Shown in pieces: positions 19,113 to 31,967 of a stretch of DNA of 64,000 bases. The notes under the pieces were generated by a model, which made no database searches, was not told where the DNA came from, and saw only the letters and a program-made list of their open reading frames with translations. Source of the DNA: Cristatella mucedo (Eukaryota > Bryozoa > Phylactolaemata > Cristatellidae); the NCBI GenBank assembly GCA_009760855.2, contig WPIO01000001.1, positions 12,507,501 through 12,571,500 of the forward strand, given 5' to 3'. Positions within the stretch are counted from its first letter, which is position 1. The number at the start of each line of letters is the position of its first letter. Both the position numbers and the translations under genes were made by a program.

Positions 19113-20426
19113 ACACACTGGGCTGCTGCCACGCCCCCGTAACTGCAGCTGCTTCTGTTGTGTCACTGCTGCTGCCACTTTGCCCCTGCTGCTACAGCCA
19201 CAGCCGCTGGGTGTACTAAAAGCTTGTGAGTGGTCAATGGCTGCCCTCTGGGTTGCTGAGACTGCCAGCGCTGCTATATGGCAAATGAGGAATGCCAAGC
19301 CTGCAACAATGCCGGAATGGGCAAGGTGTTGATGCAAGTAGCCAGGCCCATTGTGAGAGAGAGCAAATATTTGCTATTGAAAAGCATGCCCCTCCTATGG
19401 CAAGGTAACCAGGGTTGTTCTTTCATCCAGCAGCCTGCTGTTGGCTGCAACTGCAGCTGGACCTTGGCCCCTTCACCACCTCTTGACTCACAATGGCAGG
19501 CTGCCTGGTGCACCTGGCATGCCTTAGAGTGCCTAGGTTAACCAGAGACAGAGCAGAGGCAGAGGCAGCTCCTACAACCAGCCAAGCTCTGCCAGGCTCC
19601 CATGACATTCGCTCAGCTCAGCCACTGTGCCTGCTGCCTGCGGCCTGCCTACACCTTGATGCCCTGCCCTTGGTTTAGTCACTCGACAGACCAAGGCTAA
19701 CTAGTATGTTGCAGGAGCAAGTCTTTTATCTGCGTGCATGCACGCAAGCCTGTGCACATGTACGTATGAGAGCGAATGCACACGTGTGTGTCAGCTAGTG
19801 TTACTACGTGTGTTCGTGCTTGAATATGTGCTTGTGAGTGTGTACGCACGTATATGTGTGCGCGCGTGTGTGTGTGTGTGTGTGTGTGTGTTTGCCTGAA
19901 CGGGCATGCACGCTGAGTGTGTTTTCACGTTTGTACTTGAACACAACTTGCGCATGGGGATGTATGTTGCATGTTGCATGCCATGTGATACTCTCTGCAC
20001 TGTGGCACATTGCCATATATGTCCATATGTTCTATACAAGTGAGAGTGCAAACAATGACGTGAGTGTGCTTCGCATCCCTTCAATCTCACACTCAGCTAT
20101 TGCTGCCAGTCACGGGCTGAGGCTGACTGGCTGAGGCCGGCCGAGATGACCTAGCAACTAGCAGATTCAATGAAGGCACTGCTAGTCTGGTGATGGCATC
20201 CAGCAGCTGCCACCGATGAGGTCACTTACAGAACACCGAAGTGCAGCTGCTGTAATATCAGGCGTCCGGCCTTGAACCTTATACCGCATCCTTGACTGCC
20301 TGATCAAGCAGACTGCTCATAAGTGAACCTCGATCAGAAGCAGCTTCTGCTCTTCCAATCCTCCCTTTTTATCGCCAAGGTAAAATCATGAATATCTCTC
20401 CATCATTCTTCCTCTAACCCTGCCTA

Positions 20427-20431
<5 letters not shown>
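19113..20431. other. Gene-less stretch with short (GT)n
   Basis: No gene recognised. A GT repeat lies at about 19,864-19,891 within sequence rich in alternating pyrimidine-purine steps. Confidence 0.5.
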
Positions 20432-20690
<259 letters not shown>

Positions 20691-21811
20691 TTCTTGCTCT
20701 CCCTCTCTCCTATCTCTTTCTTTTCCCCTCTCTCACAGTCTTCTCCATATTGAAGCATTGCCACCACTCAGTTGGGCAAATATCGATCATCTTTGCCAAT
20801 CACGGCGATGAGACTACCCCCTAATCCGAGTGGCAAGCTTTTGTATAACTAACAGACCGACTACTTATGAGCTTACGGCTGACTGCTTGCCCCAGTGGCT
20901 GCTTGGGCATTCAGGCAGCCATAATCATCAAGCTGTGGCTCCAGGTACTGCCAGTTGCTCAGGGTTATACTGGGCTACCTGAGTTCATCAGGAACTGAGA
21001 ACACTGTGTGTGCCAGTCCTTAGTGAGCAGTGCTATCTCCCCTCCCCATCACACCCTGCCCACCCAGCTGCTCTGAGAAGCTCGAAGTGCTATTTGAAAG
21101 CAACCCTAAGCAAGCAAAGTACTCGGGAGGTAAGTTAGTCGGGGCTCAAGCAGTTTCTTAAGCTGGCCGACTGTCGCCAGGACATTTTAAGCATTTAGCA
21201 GTGGTCCAGTATTAGGGCATGAGCCATGCTGGGGAAAGCCATCGAGCTGCCTACTAACTAACGGCAAGCAGCAAGGGTTGGGTGGATGACTGATAAGTCT
21301 ACGGACCGATAACCCCGATTTCGAGCAGGTCGGTGCACAGGTATGGGCCATAGCACCCAGTGCTCCCAGTCTTAGGACTCTCGGCACAGCTCCGGACATT
21401 GTATATTTGAACTTCAGTGTGTCTTCCTCGGAAAACTTTGTCTAGGGAGAGTTTTTATCAGGTCCCTCCTTAAAAATGTAAATTGCTGTTAAGCTGGCAA
21501 CTCCAGGGGTGCAGAAGCATTGTCAAAGCAGCAGATATTTCATACAAAACACATCACCACTGTCACTTTGATTGATTATAGTTCGGATACACTTGATAAT
21601 GGTCTAGCTAATGAGTAGACTAATCGGCCTTAAACTTGTTAAGGGTCATAGCTCTGCAGCTATGATCTACCAGGCAAAACACAACCAAGCTGGTCCAAAG
21701 GTAAAATATATGGAAATGTGCACACTAAGAGTACTAAGCAGCTCGGCTAGGTAGAGATGAGCTTTTCTCTTGTTGTTTCTCCTGAGGCTATACTGAAATT
21801 TGAATTGCATA
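20691..21811. other. Gene-less stretch
   Basis: No gene, repeat family or RNA recognised. Confidence 0.5.
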
Positions 21812-21905
21812 CAATAATAATAGCTGGAAGAAGAAAGATTTCTAAAGCACCATAAGAGAACTAAATCTCAATCTTGGCACATCATATGCATGCTGGAAAG
21901 GAGTA
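21812..21905 (-). mobile_element. Degraded L2-like 3' tail
   Basis: On the minus strand it keeps the order GCTGGAAAGG-like pre-hairpin sequence, a weak first arm, TTGAGATTTAGTTCTCTTA and AATAAT-type tail. The outer stem has decayed, so this is an old insertion. Confidence 0.6.
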
Positions 21906-24790
21906 TAGTTGACCCTGGCTGTGGAGGAGAGGAAGTTGCTTAATGTGCACGATTTAATCTGAGTGTAAGTGCCAGCAGCTGTTTTTTGACGGCCCAATAT
22001 GGCAGGTGCCAATAATTGAATACGTTTGGCCGTGCCGGGCTTTGAGTGGCTCCATCTCTCAGTGACTCTCAGTAGTAGAAAGCTACTGCTATCTTGACTA
22101 GCCATGGCCGACCAAATCTGCCTTGCCGGCTTACACTTTTGCTCTCTCACTCCTTTTCCTTTAGAATACACTACCACTGGCTTCAAACGATGCACTACGT
22201 GACAGGTCATGGATCGTCGAACTTCAGTCAGGTTGATAAGCTCAATAACGGTAGATAGCCAAAAGGTGAGCAGAAAGACGTACATCCGGCTTGCATGACT
22301 TGAGGTACGAGATAGGTACGCAGGTTTACCGAAAACTTGCCACCGGCTGCAGCTGCAGCAGCAACATCCGAGATGCAGACCAACACCGGTAGCTTTGTAT
22401 GGATCACGAAGGTCAGCCCCACGGATGCCATCTGGTGCATCCAAAATTGCTAGCGGTTACAAGCTTAAACGAGTCAGGCCAAATGGAAATTCATGGGCGC
22501 ATAATTGGGCCATGCCGTGGATTAGGATTGGAGAGTCACTCCTCTACTTTGTGAATTGCAACCATGAATTTCAAGAACGAAAGTCAAAGCCTAGCCATCC
22601 CAGCAGCAACGGCAGCGATGTGAAAGCGATGCTGAAAGCGAGGCGCATCCGGTTAAGGAGACCGGTGCGGCGTGAGTGAACTGAGCTGTTGGACTGAGCA
22701 GCTCCGGGCCAGAGCTGCAGCGGCAGCAGCAGCAGCAGCAGCAGCAGCAGCGCCATGGCCTGAGAGCAGTGAGCTCTTGTGACAGCAGCTCTTCTCGGCC
22801 AGAATACGGAAGAACTCGAGAGGCATCGCAGAGTGGAGAGGTCAAAGCGGCTTCCCGATGCTGCTGCAAGCTGCAGGCTGACACGGACCATGCGACGCTG
22901 TGCAGAACACTGGCGTGCAGCAGGCCATTCAAACCGAAAGGTCGAGTCGCCGATGACAGCCCAGACCGATGGCAGGCGGAAAGCTCAGTTTTAACTGCAT
23001 TTTCTACTAACAAGCTCAACTGAAAAACATGGTGACTCCCTGGCTCCAATGATCTGCCTCCAAAGTACTTGGCACTTTGAAATGCAACTGAATCAGCTAC
23101 TTCCTTCCCTTCTGAGGAATCTAATACTCGGCATGTAGCATGACCAAACAAACAAAAAAATGTCCATACGTCACCGGTATCGCGTTCAGTGAATGGCATA
23201 CCTAAGCAATGAAGTAGCTTCAGAGAGATCTGTAGTCTGAGCGAGCTGAACTGACCTCTATATCACTTACAAAATCTCCCGTGTCGCCATGATCATCACT
23301 TCCACACATGATATGGACTGCATTAGTAGAATACTTTTCATGGAATGGACTTCCGCTGAAGCCTCGTGCACAAGTCTCTCACTTTGTTTTCAACGTCTCA
23401 AGATGGTCTTTCTCAGCTCTGAATGCATATGACAGACGTGAGGATCAAGACAAGCAAGTGTAAAAAATCGAGCACTTCTTACATTCGGGCAGTAAAACTT
23501 AGCGGCGCGAGCGCATGTAGTGCCCAACGGTTCCTGGCAAACGCTACCGATGAGACTCGGGCCACAGACTACACACGCAAAACTTTGCTTCCAACAAAAA
23601 TTACACCTGCATGCAAGTCGTGCTAAAATTGACAAACGTGACAAAAAGCTAGTGACTGGACGCATACATGCTACTGCCTGCATGTATGTGGTGTCCCCTC
23701 CCCTCTGCGATCTTCTATGCTCCTGTTGCCACAGCCTTATAGGTCAGAGTTGTAAAACTGCTGGTGTACACCCTCCATTCTTTTGTGTGCTGTCAACGTA
23801 TACAGCATGCATGCATGGTACCGGCAAGGCCATGGGTGGTCTGCTGCAGACAGCAGCCATATTGGCAATTGCAAAATGCTGCTGCACCTCTGATGTAGCT
23901 TGCCCGCCTCCCGGGCTTCAAGTCAAGCTTCGCCCATTTACATGCATCTGGGAATTTTTTGGCCAGTGTTGTTTTTTTACTCCAGCCGGGTTTTGCAGTG
24001 CACTGCCAGTGCGTTTTGGTGGCGGCAATGGCATTTTCTTTAAATTATGTCACCCACGAGAGCTAGCACTGCACTTCGATGGTATTACTCATTTTCTCCG
24101 ACGGTATATCAACAGAATAATGCACACCGTTTGCCGTCAGCGGCATTGCAGTCTAGTAAGCAGTTTCCCTGTTTGCCTTTGTCCAGCTGCACTTGGTTGA
24201 TGGGTTGGTGAAGTCGGAAGTGGACTGCACGGGCTTCACTTCCAGGCCTTCGAACGGCAAGAGGGCTCCAACAGCAGCACACTAGCCTCCAGGGTGAAAA
24301 CATCGTCCTTCAATCAGCTTCCAAGCAGTCGTCACTTGTGACCGTTCAGCGAGCTGGCAGTAAGAATTTCAGTCGGTTAAACGGCAGTTTTCTGCCAAAT
24401 GAGTGCTGTCGAGGCAGCAGTCATCGAGGGCAGTCGTCAGCCATCTTCCGGTGACAGCACTCTGCCTGCCAACCGAGAGAGATGTCTTCGTCGTGCGGGC
24501 TAAGCGATCTCTTCTGATTAGACAGCCACAGTCGAGTTAAGATGGCCAATCTCGCCTGCTCGATAAAGCTGCGTTGCACCAAGTAGTCAGTGGAGCGCGA
24601 TAGCTGTGAGGCGAAAGTGCAGTGGCAAGTGATGGCAAACAACCAATACAAACTGCACACAACAGATAAGGCCGTGTGAGAACCACCGGAAGGGGACACT
24701 GAAGGGAAAGGGCAGGCTATCCGATCGGATAGATTGCCCAGCAGCTGTCATCTGCAGGGTTTGGATCGGGTCTTCCTCTGCCTACCCTGC
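21906..24790. other. Gene-less stretch with (AGC)n
   Basis: Open frames of about 200 codons occur on the minus strand (21,842-22,444 and 22,591-23,199) and about 226 codons on the plus (23,520-24,200), without recognisable domains. An AGC repeat of about 11 units lies at 22,717-22,751. No splice structure or motif could be assigned. Confidence 0.45.
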
Positions 24791-24810
24791 GGGGGGGGGG
24801 GGGGGGGGGG
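24791..24810 (+). repeat. G20 homopolymer
   Basis: Twenty consecutive G, followed by TTGGTGGGGG. A run this long can fold as a G-quadruplex and is also a frequent site of sequencing length error. Confidence 0.9.
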
Positions 24811-24991
24811 TTGGTGGGGGCATCAGCCCGACAGGCGGTCACCTGTCTCCTCCCACCCATCGAAGAGCAAGCCTCGACCGGCAGCCGAGGCCTTTGGGGC
24901 GACGACAACTTTTCCCGCTGTCTATGCTGGCCACGCAGAGAGAAAGACTGCTGTGCTGCCTTTTGCGGTGGCCGCTAGGGGGCTAGAAGGC

Positions 24992-25084
<93 letters not shown>
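24992..25084. repeat. (AG)n perfect microsatellite
   Basis: About 46 uninterrupted AG units. Confidence 0.97.
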
Positions 25085-25086
<2 letters not shown>

Positions 25087-25239
25087 GATGCTGGACTTTG
25101 AGAGCAACGCCCACCCAACTGCCCATGCAAAGGCAGCACACTCTTGGCTTGTGTTTCCTTCAAAGCACCTGCAGTCAGTACCTGGCGCATGGGTATCTTT
25201 CTCTTTCTTTGCCGCTTCGCGCTAAAAAAGTAATTGAAA

Positions 25240-25352
25240 TTATAATTCATTCGTATAGCATCCAAAGAGAACCTTTCAGGCACTTGACATATACCATAGG
25301 GCTCGAGCCCACGACCTCGGCCAGATCTAAGCGACCTGTGGTGGCCGGCTAT
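25240..25352 (-). mobile_element. SINE-B, tRNA-derived, with L2-like tail
   Basis: On the minus strand the tRNA-like part carries GAGGTCGTGGGCTCGAGCCC, which includes a B-box-like GGCTCGAGCCC. It is followed by the hairpin-like tail (AAGTGCC, then GGTTCTCTTTGGATGCTATACGAATG). The 5' head with the A box is poorly preserved. Other copies are at 38.0, 39.6 and 47.8 kb. Confidence 0.72.
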
Positions 25353-25684
25353 GCTTTCATTCAAGCTCTGGCAATAGGCCTGCTCTTTGGAGCACTGTCG
25401 GCATGTGGACATATGCACGGTCGGTTAAGCCATGGGTGATTCAGTCCTTGACCTTTCCTTCGGCAGCCAATCGTAGTAGGAGGGCAGAAGGGGCTTGTTG
25501 GACAGCAAGTGGTTTCAGACGCCCATTCAGTTCTGTCGAACATTTGTTCGGTATGCCTTGGAGCTCGGCTGCAAAGTGTGGTTAACAAATGAGCTGAGTG
25601 ACAGCTTCGGAAGGCATTCTAGTAAAATGTCTTTCCGAGAGAGGCAACTGAGAGATTCTCTTCTCAGTGCTTTTATCCTCACTG
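25353..25684. other. Gene-less stretch between two SINEs
   Basis: About 330 bases in which I recognise nothing. Confidence 0.5.
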
Positions 25685-25853
25685 GTGAGCCGTGATGGCA
25701 CACTAGGTAAGGCGGTTGCTTTCATGACCTCGGTCCGATGTCGTAGGTTCGATTCCTGCGGTGGGTGATCCCTCATCGCCACTGCAAGCGGTAGTGATAG
25801 CCTTAAAGGCTCTTCTGTCGCTATAAAAAGAGGCTGTTTATTCAGCTAGTATT
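25685..25853 (+). mobile_element. SINE-A, tRNA-derived
   Basis: The head GAGCCGTGATGGCACACTAGGTAAGG holds an A-box-like element, and GTAGGTTCGATTCCTGCGG holds the B box (RNA polymerase III promoter). The body CACTGCAAGCGGTAGTGATAG and the end GAGGCTGTTTATTCAGCTAG are shared by all family members here. The tail does not match the L2-like hairpin. Confidence 0.88.
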
Positions 25854-27745
25854 GCCTGTCAGCCTTTCAAACATATCGAGCGGAGTATGAGTTAGGTGGT
25901 TTTACAGGATTGCACAAAATCATTGCAATTCATGCAGCGCAGCAAATGCATATGTCAGACTACAGCTGATCTTTGCAAAACTACCAAGAGTTTCAACCCT
26001 GGTGCCCAGCCCAGTCTTTCAAAGAAGCCGTGACATGGCACGAGGTATGCAGTGCTTTCTTAACCTGTATATCTGTTCTTTCTGATGAGCCACGTACCTG
26101 TAAGTATCTCTAGATAGTGCCTCGCGAGTGGCATCGTCATCGACTTTTCCAAACGAGCCGCGATGGGTTTAGCGCTGGCGTAGTGGCCGAAGTGGCTACG
26201 TGCACAACCTCACATGCCCTCGACTCCATCTCTGGCTGGCGTTCGAGGCAACCGCTGGTCGCTAGTGCGTTGGCGCTAGATTGCACCTGTACTCGTGCTC
26301 GGCAGATAGCCGAGAGCCAGACTCGGGCCTGAGCAGTACCCACCGCAGGCGCTGCTGCTCAAGAGGGCATTCAGTCATCATCCCATCAGCTGCAGGGGGG
26401 GAGGGGGTTGAGACATATGGTGCTGGCTGTGGCAAGCAAGTGGTGCTCAACTCACCTTTACGCCCCCCCCTGTTTTGCTGATGAAGAAGTGAGATTATCT
26501 CACAGGCTGCTTTTGCAGGTCTGCCCCTCCCTCCTCTGCCTTCATGCCATATCCGGAGGGGTAGAAGCAGGTCCCTGCCACTGGGTAGCTGCCAGGCCTG
26601 CTGCTGAGCAGTGGAGAGGCAGTTAGGGCAATCTGCAGCGGCAAAGTCGAGCTTTGCTCTGATCGGTGCTGTGGGTCAGTGAATGTAGGAAATCGAGCTG
26701 CAATGAGCCGTTGTCGAACACAACCAACACAGGTCACAAAATGCCACTAGAATTAATCTAATAGTGGAGATGGCAGGATACTCTCAAAATTAGTTTTAAG
26801 TTAGTAGCAAGGACTTGCTTCTCACTTAAGTGGACAACGTAGCAGCTTAGGTTCCATGCGGAACGAAATAATGTGAATTTCTTTGTTTAAGCAATTGAGC
26901 ATGTCTAGGTGAGCACACACGTGGGTGATGTGTCCGTGTGCGTGCGCTTGTACACGTGCGTGTACGTGTGTGCTTATACATGTCTGTGTACTTGTGTATG
27001 TGTGTTATATGCATGTGTGTGTGTGCTCTGGCGCGTGTGCGCACGTGCGAGTGGCATGTTTTTGTGACGTGCTAGTGCTAGTGTGTGTGTGTGTGCGCGC
27101 GAGCACGTGTCTATGCACACCTGTGCTTATGTGTGCACACATGCACGCCTGTGCTTATGTGTACACACATGCACGTCTGTTTGTGTTTCGTCTGTCTATC
27201 TGGGCATTTGTCTGCACATCTGTCTCTCTGGCTGGCTGTATTTGTGCGTGGAGTTAGCCTCTGCATTACTCATTTTAGTTCTACTGGAAATAATTAGCTC
27301 TGGATTTCTTCCTGTTGAACTTACTAATTGAGTACACAGTCTTGGGTGCAAAAAAGGCATGTAAATGTGTCATACATCATTATGAACCTTGCAGCACAAG
27401 GGTGCTTTGCTCTGATACTTTACTGGTGTTGTAATACTTTCTTTTTTTGTCCTCGATTGGCAGCTTCTTTATCCTATCTGCATTCAGAACACAGCTGCAT
27501 AAATTCTTCCGACCAAAACCAAGAAAGAGCACTTCATACCTTCTGCCTTCGTGTGTATGATATGATTTATTAGGCCCAGTATGGAGTGCCTTTTCACTAT
27601 GCTTTGATAGTCTTACGGAATAGCAACATTTGCTTTCGGTGTCTGGGCTACGTAACACAATTATTGAAAAGGATGTGCATGTACTCGCACACATGCTCAC
27701 AAAACACACAGGCACACTCGCACAGGCATATGCACGATCACACTC

Positions 27746-27795
<50 letters not shown>

Positions 27796-28017
27796 GACAT
27801 ATACACACATGTGCACCTGAATCTACATGTGCAAGCATGTGTGTCCACTTACCCACACATGCAAGCACATCTACATGCACGTGCATGCACGTGCATAAAT
27901 GCACGATGAGACACTCAATATATGTGCATGCACACACACGCACACACACACAGACTCACACACACATGCAGGTACACACATATTTTCCCGGATGCTAGCA
28001 TTTTCGCACCCACACTA
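25854..28017. other. Gene-less stretch with GT/CA-rich sequence
   Basis: Cryptic GT-rich sequence spans about 26,930-27,190, a (CA)n of about 23 units lies at 27,749-27,795, and CA-rich DNA continues to about 27,980. A G/C run lies near 26,394-26,470. No gene recognised. Confidence 0.55.
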
Positions 28018-28347
28018 ACTGTCTTGGCCTAGTGGTATGGTGCTCACACTTCATGTGGTAAGCCGTAATGGCTCACTAGGTAAGGTGGTTGCTTTTCACG
28101 ACCTCGGTCCAGAGGTCGTGGGTTTGAATCCTGCGGTGGACGATCCTTTATCGCCACTGCAAGCGGTAGTGATAGCCGTAAAGGCTCTTCCCTCGCCATA
28201 CAAAAAGAGGCTGCTAAATCAGCTAGCATGACCAAGGTTTCGAGTTTGAGTTGGCCAGTAAACGATTCTTCATTGCCGAGAGCAAGTAGGAGTGACAGCA
28301 GCTAAGGCTGTCTGCTCCTATGTAAATGAGGCTGTTGAATCAGCTGA
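28018..28347 (+). mobile_element. Older SINE-A relative split by a younger SINE-A
   Basis: The outer element starts with the A-box-like TGGCCTAGTGGTATGG at 28,027 and resumes after 28,229 with ACCAAGGTTTCGAGTTTGAG (B-box-like). A body follows that is alignable to SINE-A (AGAGCAAGTAGGAGTGACAG, then GAGGCTGTTGAATCAGCTGA). The interruption at 28,057-28,229 is a well-preserved SINE-A. Possible target duplication: CATG on both sides. Confidence 0.75.
28057..28229 (+). mobile_element. SINE-A, tRNA-derived, nested insertion
   Basis: It runs from AAGCCGTAATGGCTCACTAGG (A-box region) through CACGACCTC...GAGGTCGTG, a perfect 9-base inverted repeat, and GGGTTTGAATCC (B box), to GAGGCTGCTAAATCAGCTAG. 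It is about 172 bases long and the best preserved forward copy in the window. Confidence 0.9.
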
Positions 28348-29622
28348 CCTTCACTTTTCTTTTACTAATGAGAACAAATGCTGGTTCTGGATCTAGCTGC
28401 AAGAACGCCATGCCAGCTACCTATATCTAGCATGCTGACCATTGCCACCGTCGAGATCTCCAGACTCATTAATCCTCCATGCCATTGCTGATTATGGATG
28501 CAGCTGAAGGGTAGAGCATGAACACCAGGTGAACAGCTGGCAGGTAGAAAACCGATTACCCAGGCAGTGCACAGCCAGATCGATATCACGTGGCAGGCCG
28601 GCTGCAGTGCCACCGAGCCAACTCCCCTGAGCAAAGAGTGCTTAGGAAGAGGCTACAAGAAGCCTGTCGGAAGTTGACAGGAAATAGATCGGGTATTAGC
28701 TGCTCAGCTGCAGCCACCAGTCGATCAACTGCCTCAGAGCTTTCCATGCCTGCTGCCTGCTGCTGCTTGCTCTGAACCCGGATCAGGCCTGTTGGTTAGG
28801 GGGGGCAGTGAGAATCACGGCCAGCGGTGTCGATGATCTTTTTTCATGGGCATGTTACTGCCTGCGATTGTCGTCTCTTGCAGTCATTCTCTTTTACTAT
28901 TAGGGTGTGACCATAGGGAGAGCAGCAGCAGCAGCAGCAGCAATGGTACCGGCACAACAGGACCTGTGTCGGTATTAATGTACATAATGTATATCTGCCT
29001 GTAACTTCATTAAGACTACTGGGTATTACGCAGGAAATTTGTCTATAGCGCATCAGAGCCCAAACGGCTTTCGAAGCCAACTCGGTAGCCAACCGACTTC
29101 ATATCGTGCAACGATGAGAAAGTGAGAAGCATAGCAGAGTCAGCTGGGCAGATAATGTAGTGAGTACCATGGAAGTTGCAGCTCAGGACTGCTGGAAAGG
29201 AGATGCCAAAGTCGGCAGCTGGAGAGTAGATGTTGTTTCGTAAGAATAGTAGAAGATACATCTATCCAACATATCAAGCCTTCCAAGTTAGGATTTTTTT
29301 CTTATCCTTCTAGATCAACTGGAGCACTATAGAACAAATAGTGACTGTTCGTCGATGCTGGCAGTGAGCTTGGAGTGAGCAAGCAGCCAGTGACTAGCTA
29401 ATGGCAGTGTCAACAGCCATGCTAATCTCGGTGCCATGCAGCGGTGCATGCCAAGCACAGAAATGCTTTCTGTCTGCTTTTCATCCTGCCGGCCAGGTTT
29501 TGAAAATTCGCACAGCCTGAGATATCTTTACGAAGCGTTCGGTGGCTGGCTGTCATGATCCGGTTAGTTAAGCTGGATCACTCACCACTGACACTGGCTG
29601 GCAGCCTTTCAGCATAAGCAGC
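28348..29622. other. Gene-less stretch
   Basis: No gene recognised. A short (AGC)8 lies at 28,919-28,942. Confidence 0.5.
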
Positions 29623-29800
29623 CATGCAGAAGCAGCAGCCTCGCAGCAGCAGGTTCAGCAGCAGCAGCAGCCTGGCAGCAGCAGAATCAGCAGCAGCAGC
29701 AGCCTGGCAGCAGCAGAATCAGCAGCTGGCCTCGGAGCATTAGTAGCAGTAACCTCCGAGCAATAGTAGTAGCAGCAACTTGATAAGCAGCAACAGCAGC
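29623..29800. repeat. CAG-rich minisatellite, 32-base period
   Basis: A unit of the form CAGCAGCAGCAGCCTGGCAG plus CAGCAGAAT recurs with a 32-base spacing (variants of GAAT/GGTT at 29,652, 29,684 and 29,716), then degenerates into AGTAGCAG-type sequence. The period is not a multiple of three, so it would break any reading frame and is non-coding. Confidence 0.85.
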
Positions 29801-30842
29801 TTGGTCAGTGTTTGAGCTCTCGTCTGGATGTGCTAGTCCCTGCTTAATGACAGGCTAATTCCACACGGGGAGTCAAAATTGAAGGATCGCAGAGGAAACA
29901 TTCGTGGCAAGGCTTGGCACTCAGCCATCGAGCCAAATCAATAAACTGCAATTTAGCCGGTCTGATAAATGGGCCGTGCAGTAGTAGCTGCCGTCTTTGC
30001 CCTCCGATGTACAGGTCACCGGCCGGGGGTGCTCACTTGCTCTGACATTAAATTAACTAGCAATCACAGCCAGCATCGCCTGCTTCGTGGGGCAACTTTG
30101 AAGACTCCTGGTCTCTGTTCAAGAAGAGAACTGTGGCTGGCTCTTGGCCAGTGCCATCGGCTAGGATTGAAGCAGGCACTTTCCTGATGCTTCTTACTGG
30201 TATGATGATAGTTACTAAGATACTGGTGGGGTCTGCTGCTTGGTCCTGGAAAATAAAAGAAAGCCATGACAGACCGGGAGCTCTTATTCACGAGTTCCTG
30301 CTCGCTGTTTGTGTGCTAGACTTGTCTATCCCTTTCCTTTGGCAAAATTTCTGCTTTTTCCCCCCTGACTGGACACAGCACCACATACATGGATCGGTGT
30401 TTTCAGTTGATTGCCTTACAGAGGTGAGACGTTTCGGATTGTGAAAAACGCACACGCTCTACTCATTGTCGATGTCGGGTGAGTCGATTCACAGAAACCT
30501 CAACCCTTTGAAAATAGCCACCGGAGTCAGACTGTGGCTTGGTGCCCCCCTCACACTAGCTAGCACCCACTCGCAGGCAAGAACAACCCAGAGTACTTGT
30601 CAGATGCTAGCCCAGGTGTGAGACCTCCACGGCTATTAATCCTATCAATAAGTTGATCATTATGTGATTACGAAATATAGATAAAACTAAGCTGGTTCGG
30701 CAGCCTTCGCATGTGAGTGTTAAACGAGGGCATGTACGCATCCCATCATTCTTTTGTTCTGGCCTACCTATCTGAACTACTTTCCAATCAGGCTGGGGCT
30801 TGTGCAACCCCCTTGTCTGACTCGTGACGCTTAGCATTCCGT
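29801..30842. other. Gene-less stretch
   Basis: A plus-strand frame of about 103 codons near 30,133-30,444 has hydrophobic patches but no recognisable family. Nothing else seen. Confidence 0.45.
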
Positions 30843-31170
30843 CAGACCAACCTCAAATCCTTTGGAGGCTGTGCCGTGAGTTCGTAGGCTTCTAAAGCCT
30901 GGAAATCACTCATTACTAACGTCATGACAGCATCTGACTTGACGACATTTAAACAGATGCTAAATACACAGCCTTTCCTCAAAGTATCTGGTGGATCCGT
31001 GTGAATTGTCTTTTTGCATATATGCATGTTGACGCTGTGCATGTTATCACTAACCATCTCGACATGCTTCCTTTGCAGCATAGGTGAAGTACCTAGAAAG
31101 AGATTTAGTTCTCTAAGAGTGCTATACAAATGTGTTACCATTGTTATAATGATTCTTATTATAATTGTAT
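30843..31170 (+). mobile_element. L2-like non-LTR retrotransposon, 3' end with C-terminal codons
   Basis: The plus-strand relic encodes TNLKSFGG, then ASKAWKSL and LTTFKQMLNT, matching the C-terminus of the 14.6 and 32.3 kb copies, but with a stop. It continues through a 3' UTR to the hairpin (TGAAGTACCTAGAAAGAGA ... GAGTGCTATACAAATG). Its tail ends in TATACAAATG, the variant also found in SINE-B. Confidence 0.85.
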
Positions 31171-31454
31171 TTGACAGTGCAGCTGCCATACTATGCCCAC
31201 AAGAATGAGCCCTTGGGTAAACCGTGTTTATATTTTGAGAACCATCAGCCGGAAATAAGTTCGAGGTGAAAACGTGATGGGATATACAGGGACGACAATT
31301 TGCAACAGCTATAGGTGTGCATCTGCTAGCATGCTGCAATTCAACATACGTTGTAATTCTTGTCGGTATACTTGAAATGCTCAATGAGCAAACATTACAC
31401 ATTTTAAAAAGGGAAATAAATATTGCCTTATTCCCCTGTCTCATTTTGTTTACG
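31171..31454. other. Gene-less stretch
   Basis: Nothing recognised. Confidence 0.45.
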
Positions 31455-31590
31455 GTCGATGAACCTTAAGGGCTTTCACCAACTCACATCAGGCAGTTAA
31501 TCGTTGCCTGCAGAAGAACTCAAACCCATGACACATGTCACCGTGAAGTGCTGAGCACGTTGGTACTGGGCTCTTACCCAGGGGCAAGCA
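31455..31590 (-). mobile_element. Degenerate tRNA-derived SINE, SINE-A-like
   Basis: On the minus strand, TGCCCCTGGGTAAGAGCCCAG resembles an A box and CATGGGTTTGAGTTCTTCTG a B box. The following GGCAACGATTAACTGCC and AAAGCCCTTAAGG align with the SINE-A body. The 3' end is not recognisable. Confidence 0.5.
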
Positions 31591-31967
31591 CTTGAGGTAG
31601 GGGGACAGTTCTCCTGTTGCCTCTCTTTCTCTTAGCTTCGGATTTATTTTTAGTTGCTTCCTTGCTCTACACTCACCCTATCTGTGGTGGGTACTGCTAC
31701 TTTGTCACTGGAGCTTAGCTTTTCCTGCAGCATTGCAGCATTGAATGAAGTCTTTGTTGTTCCTGTGCATTTTGCATTGTGCTTCTTTAGGCTGCTGCAT
31801 GCTTCAGCGCATGTTTCTCGGAGCAAGGGCTCCAACTAACCTGGCTCGGACTGTGTCTTCTGGTGTCCGTTTGCACACTGGTGTGTGCAAATGTACACAA
31901 GAAGACACTCAGCGCCAAGGGTTACTGGCTTAGACATGACACTTGTGTTTTTTTTTGCTTGTCCAAA
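31591..31967. other. Gene-less stretch
   Basis: Short frames on both strands; nothing recognised. Confidence 0.45.

Noticed and set aside
30842-31444. 200-codon minus-strand frame
   Set aside because: It lies antisense to a recognisable L2-like relic whose homology is on the plus strand.
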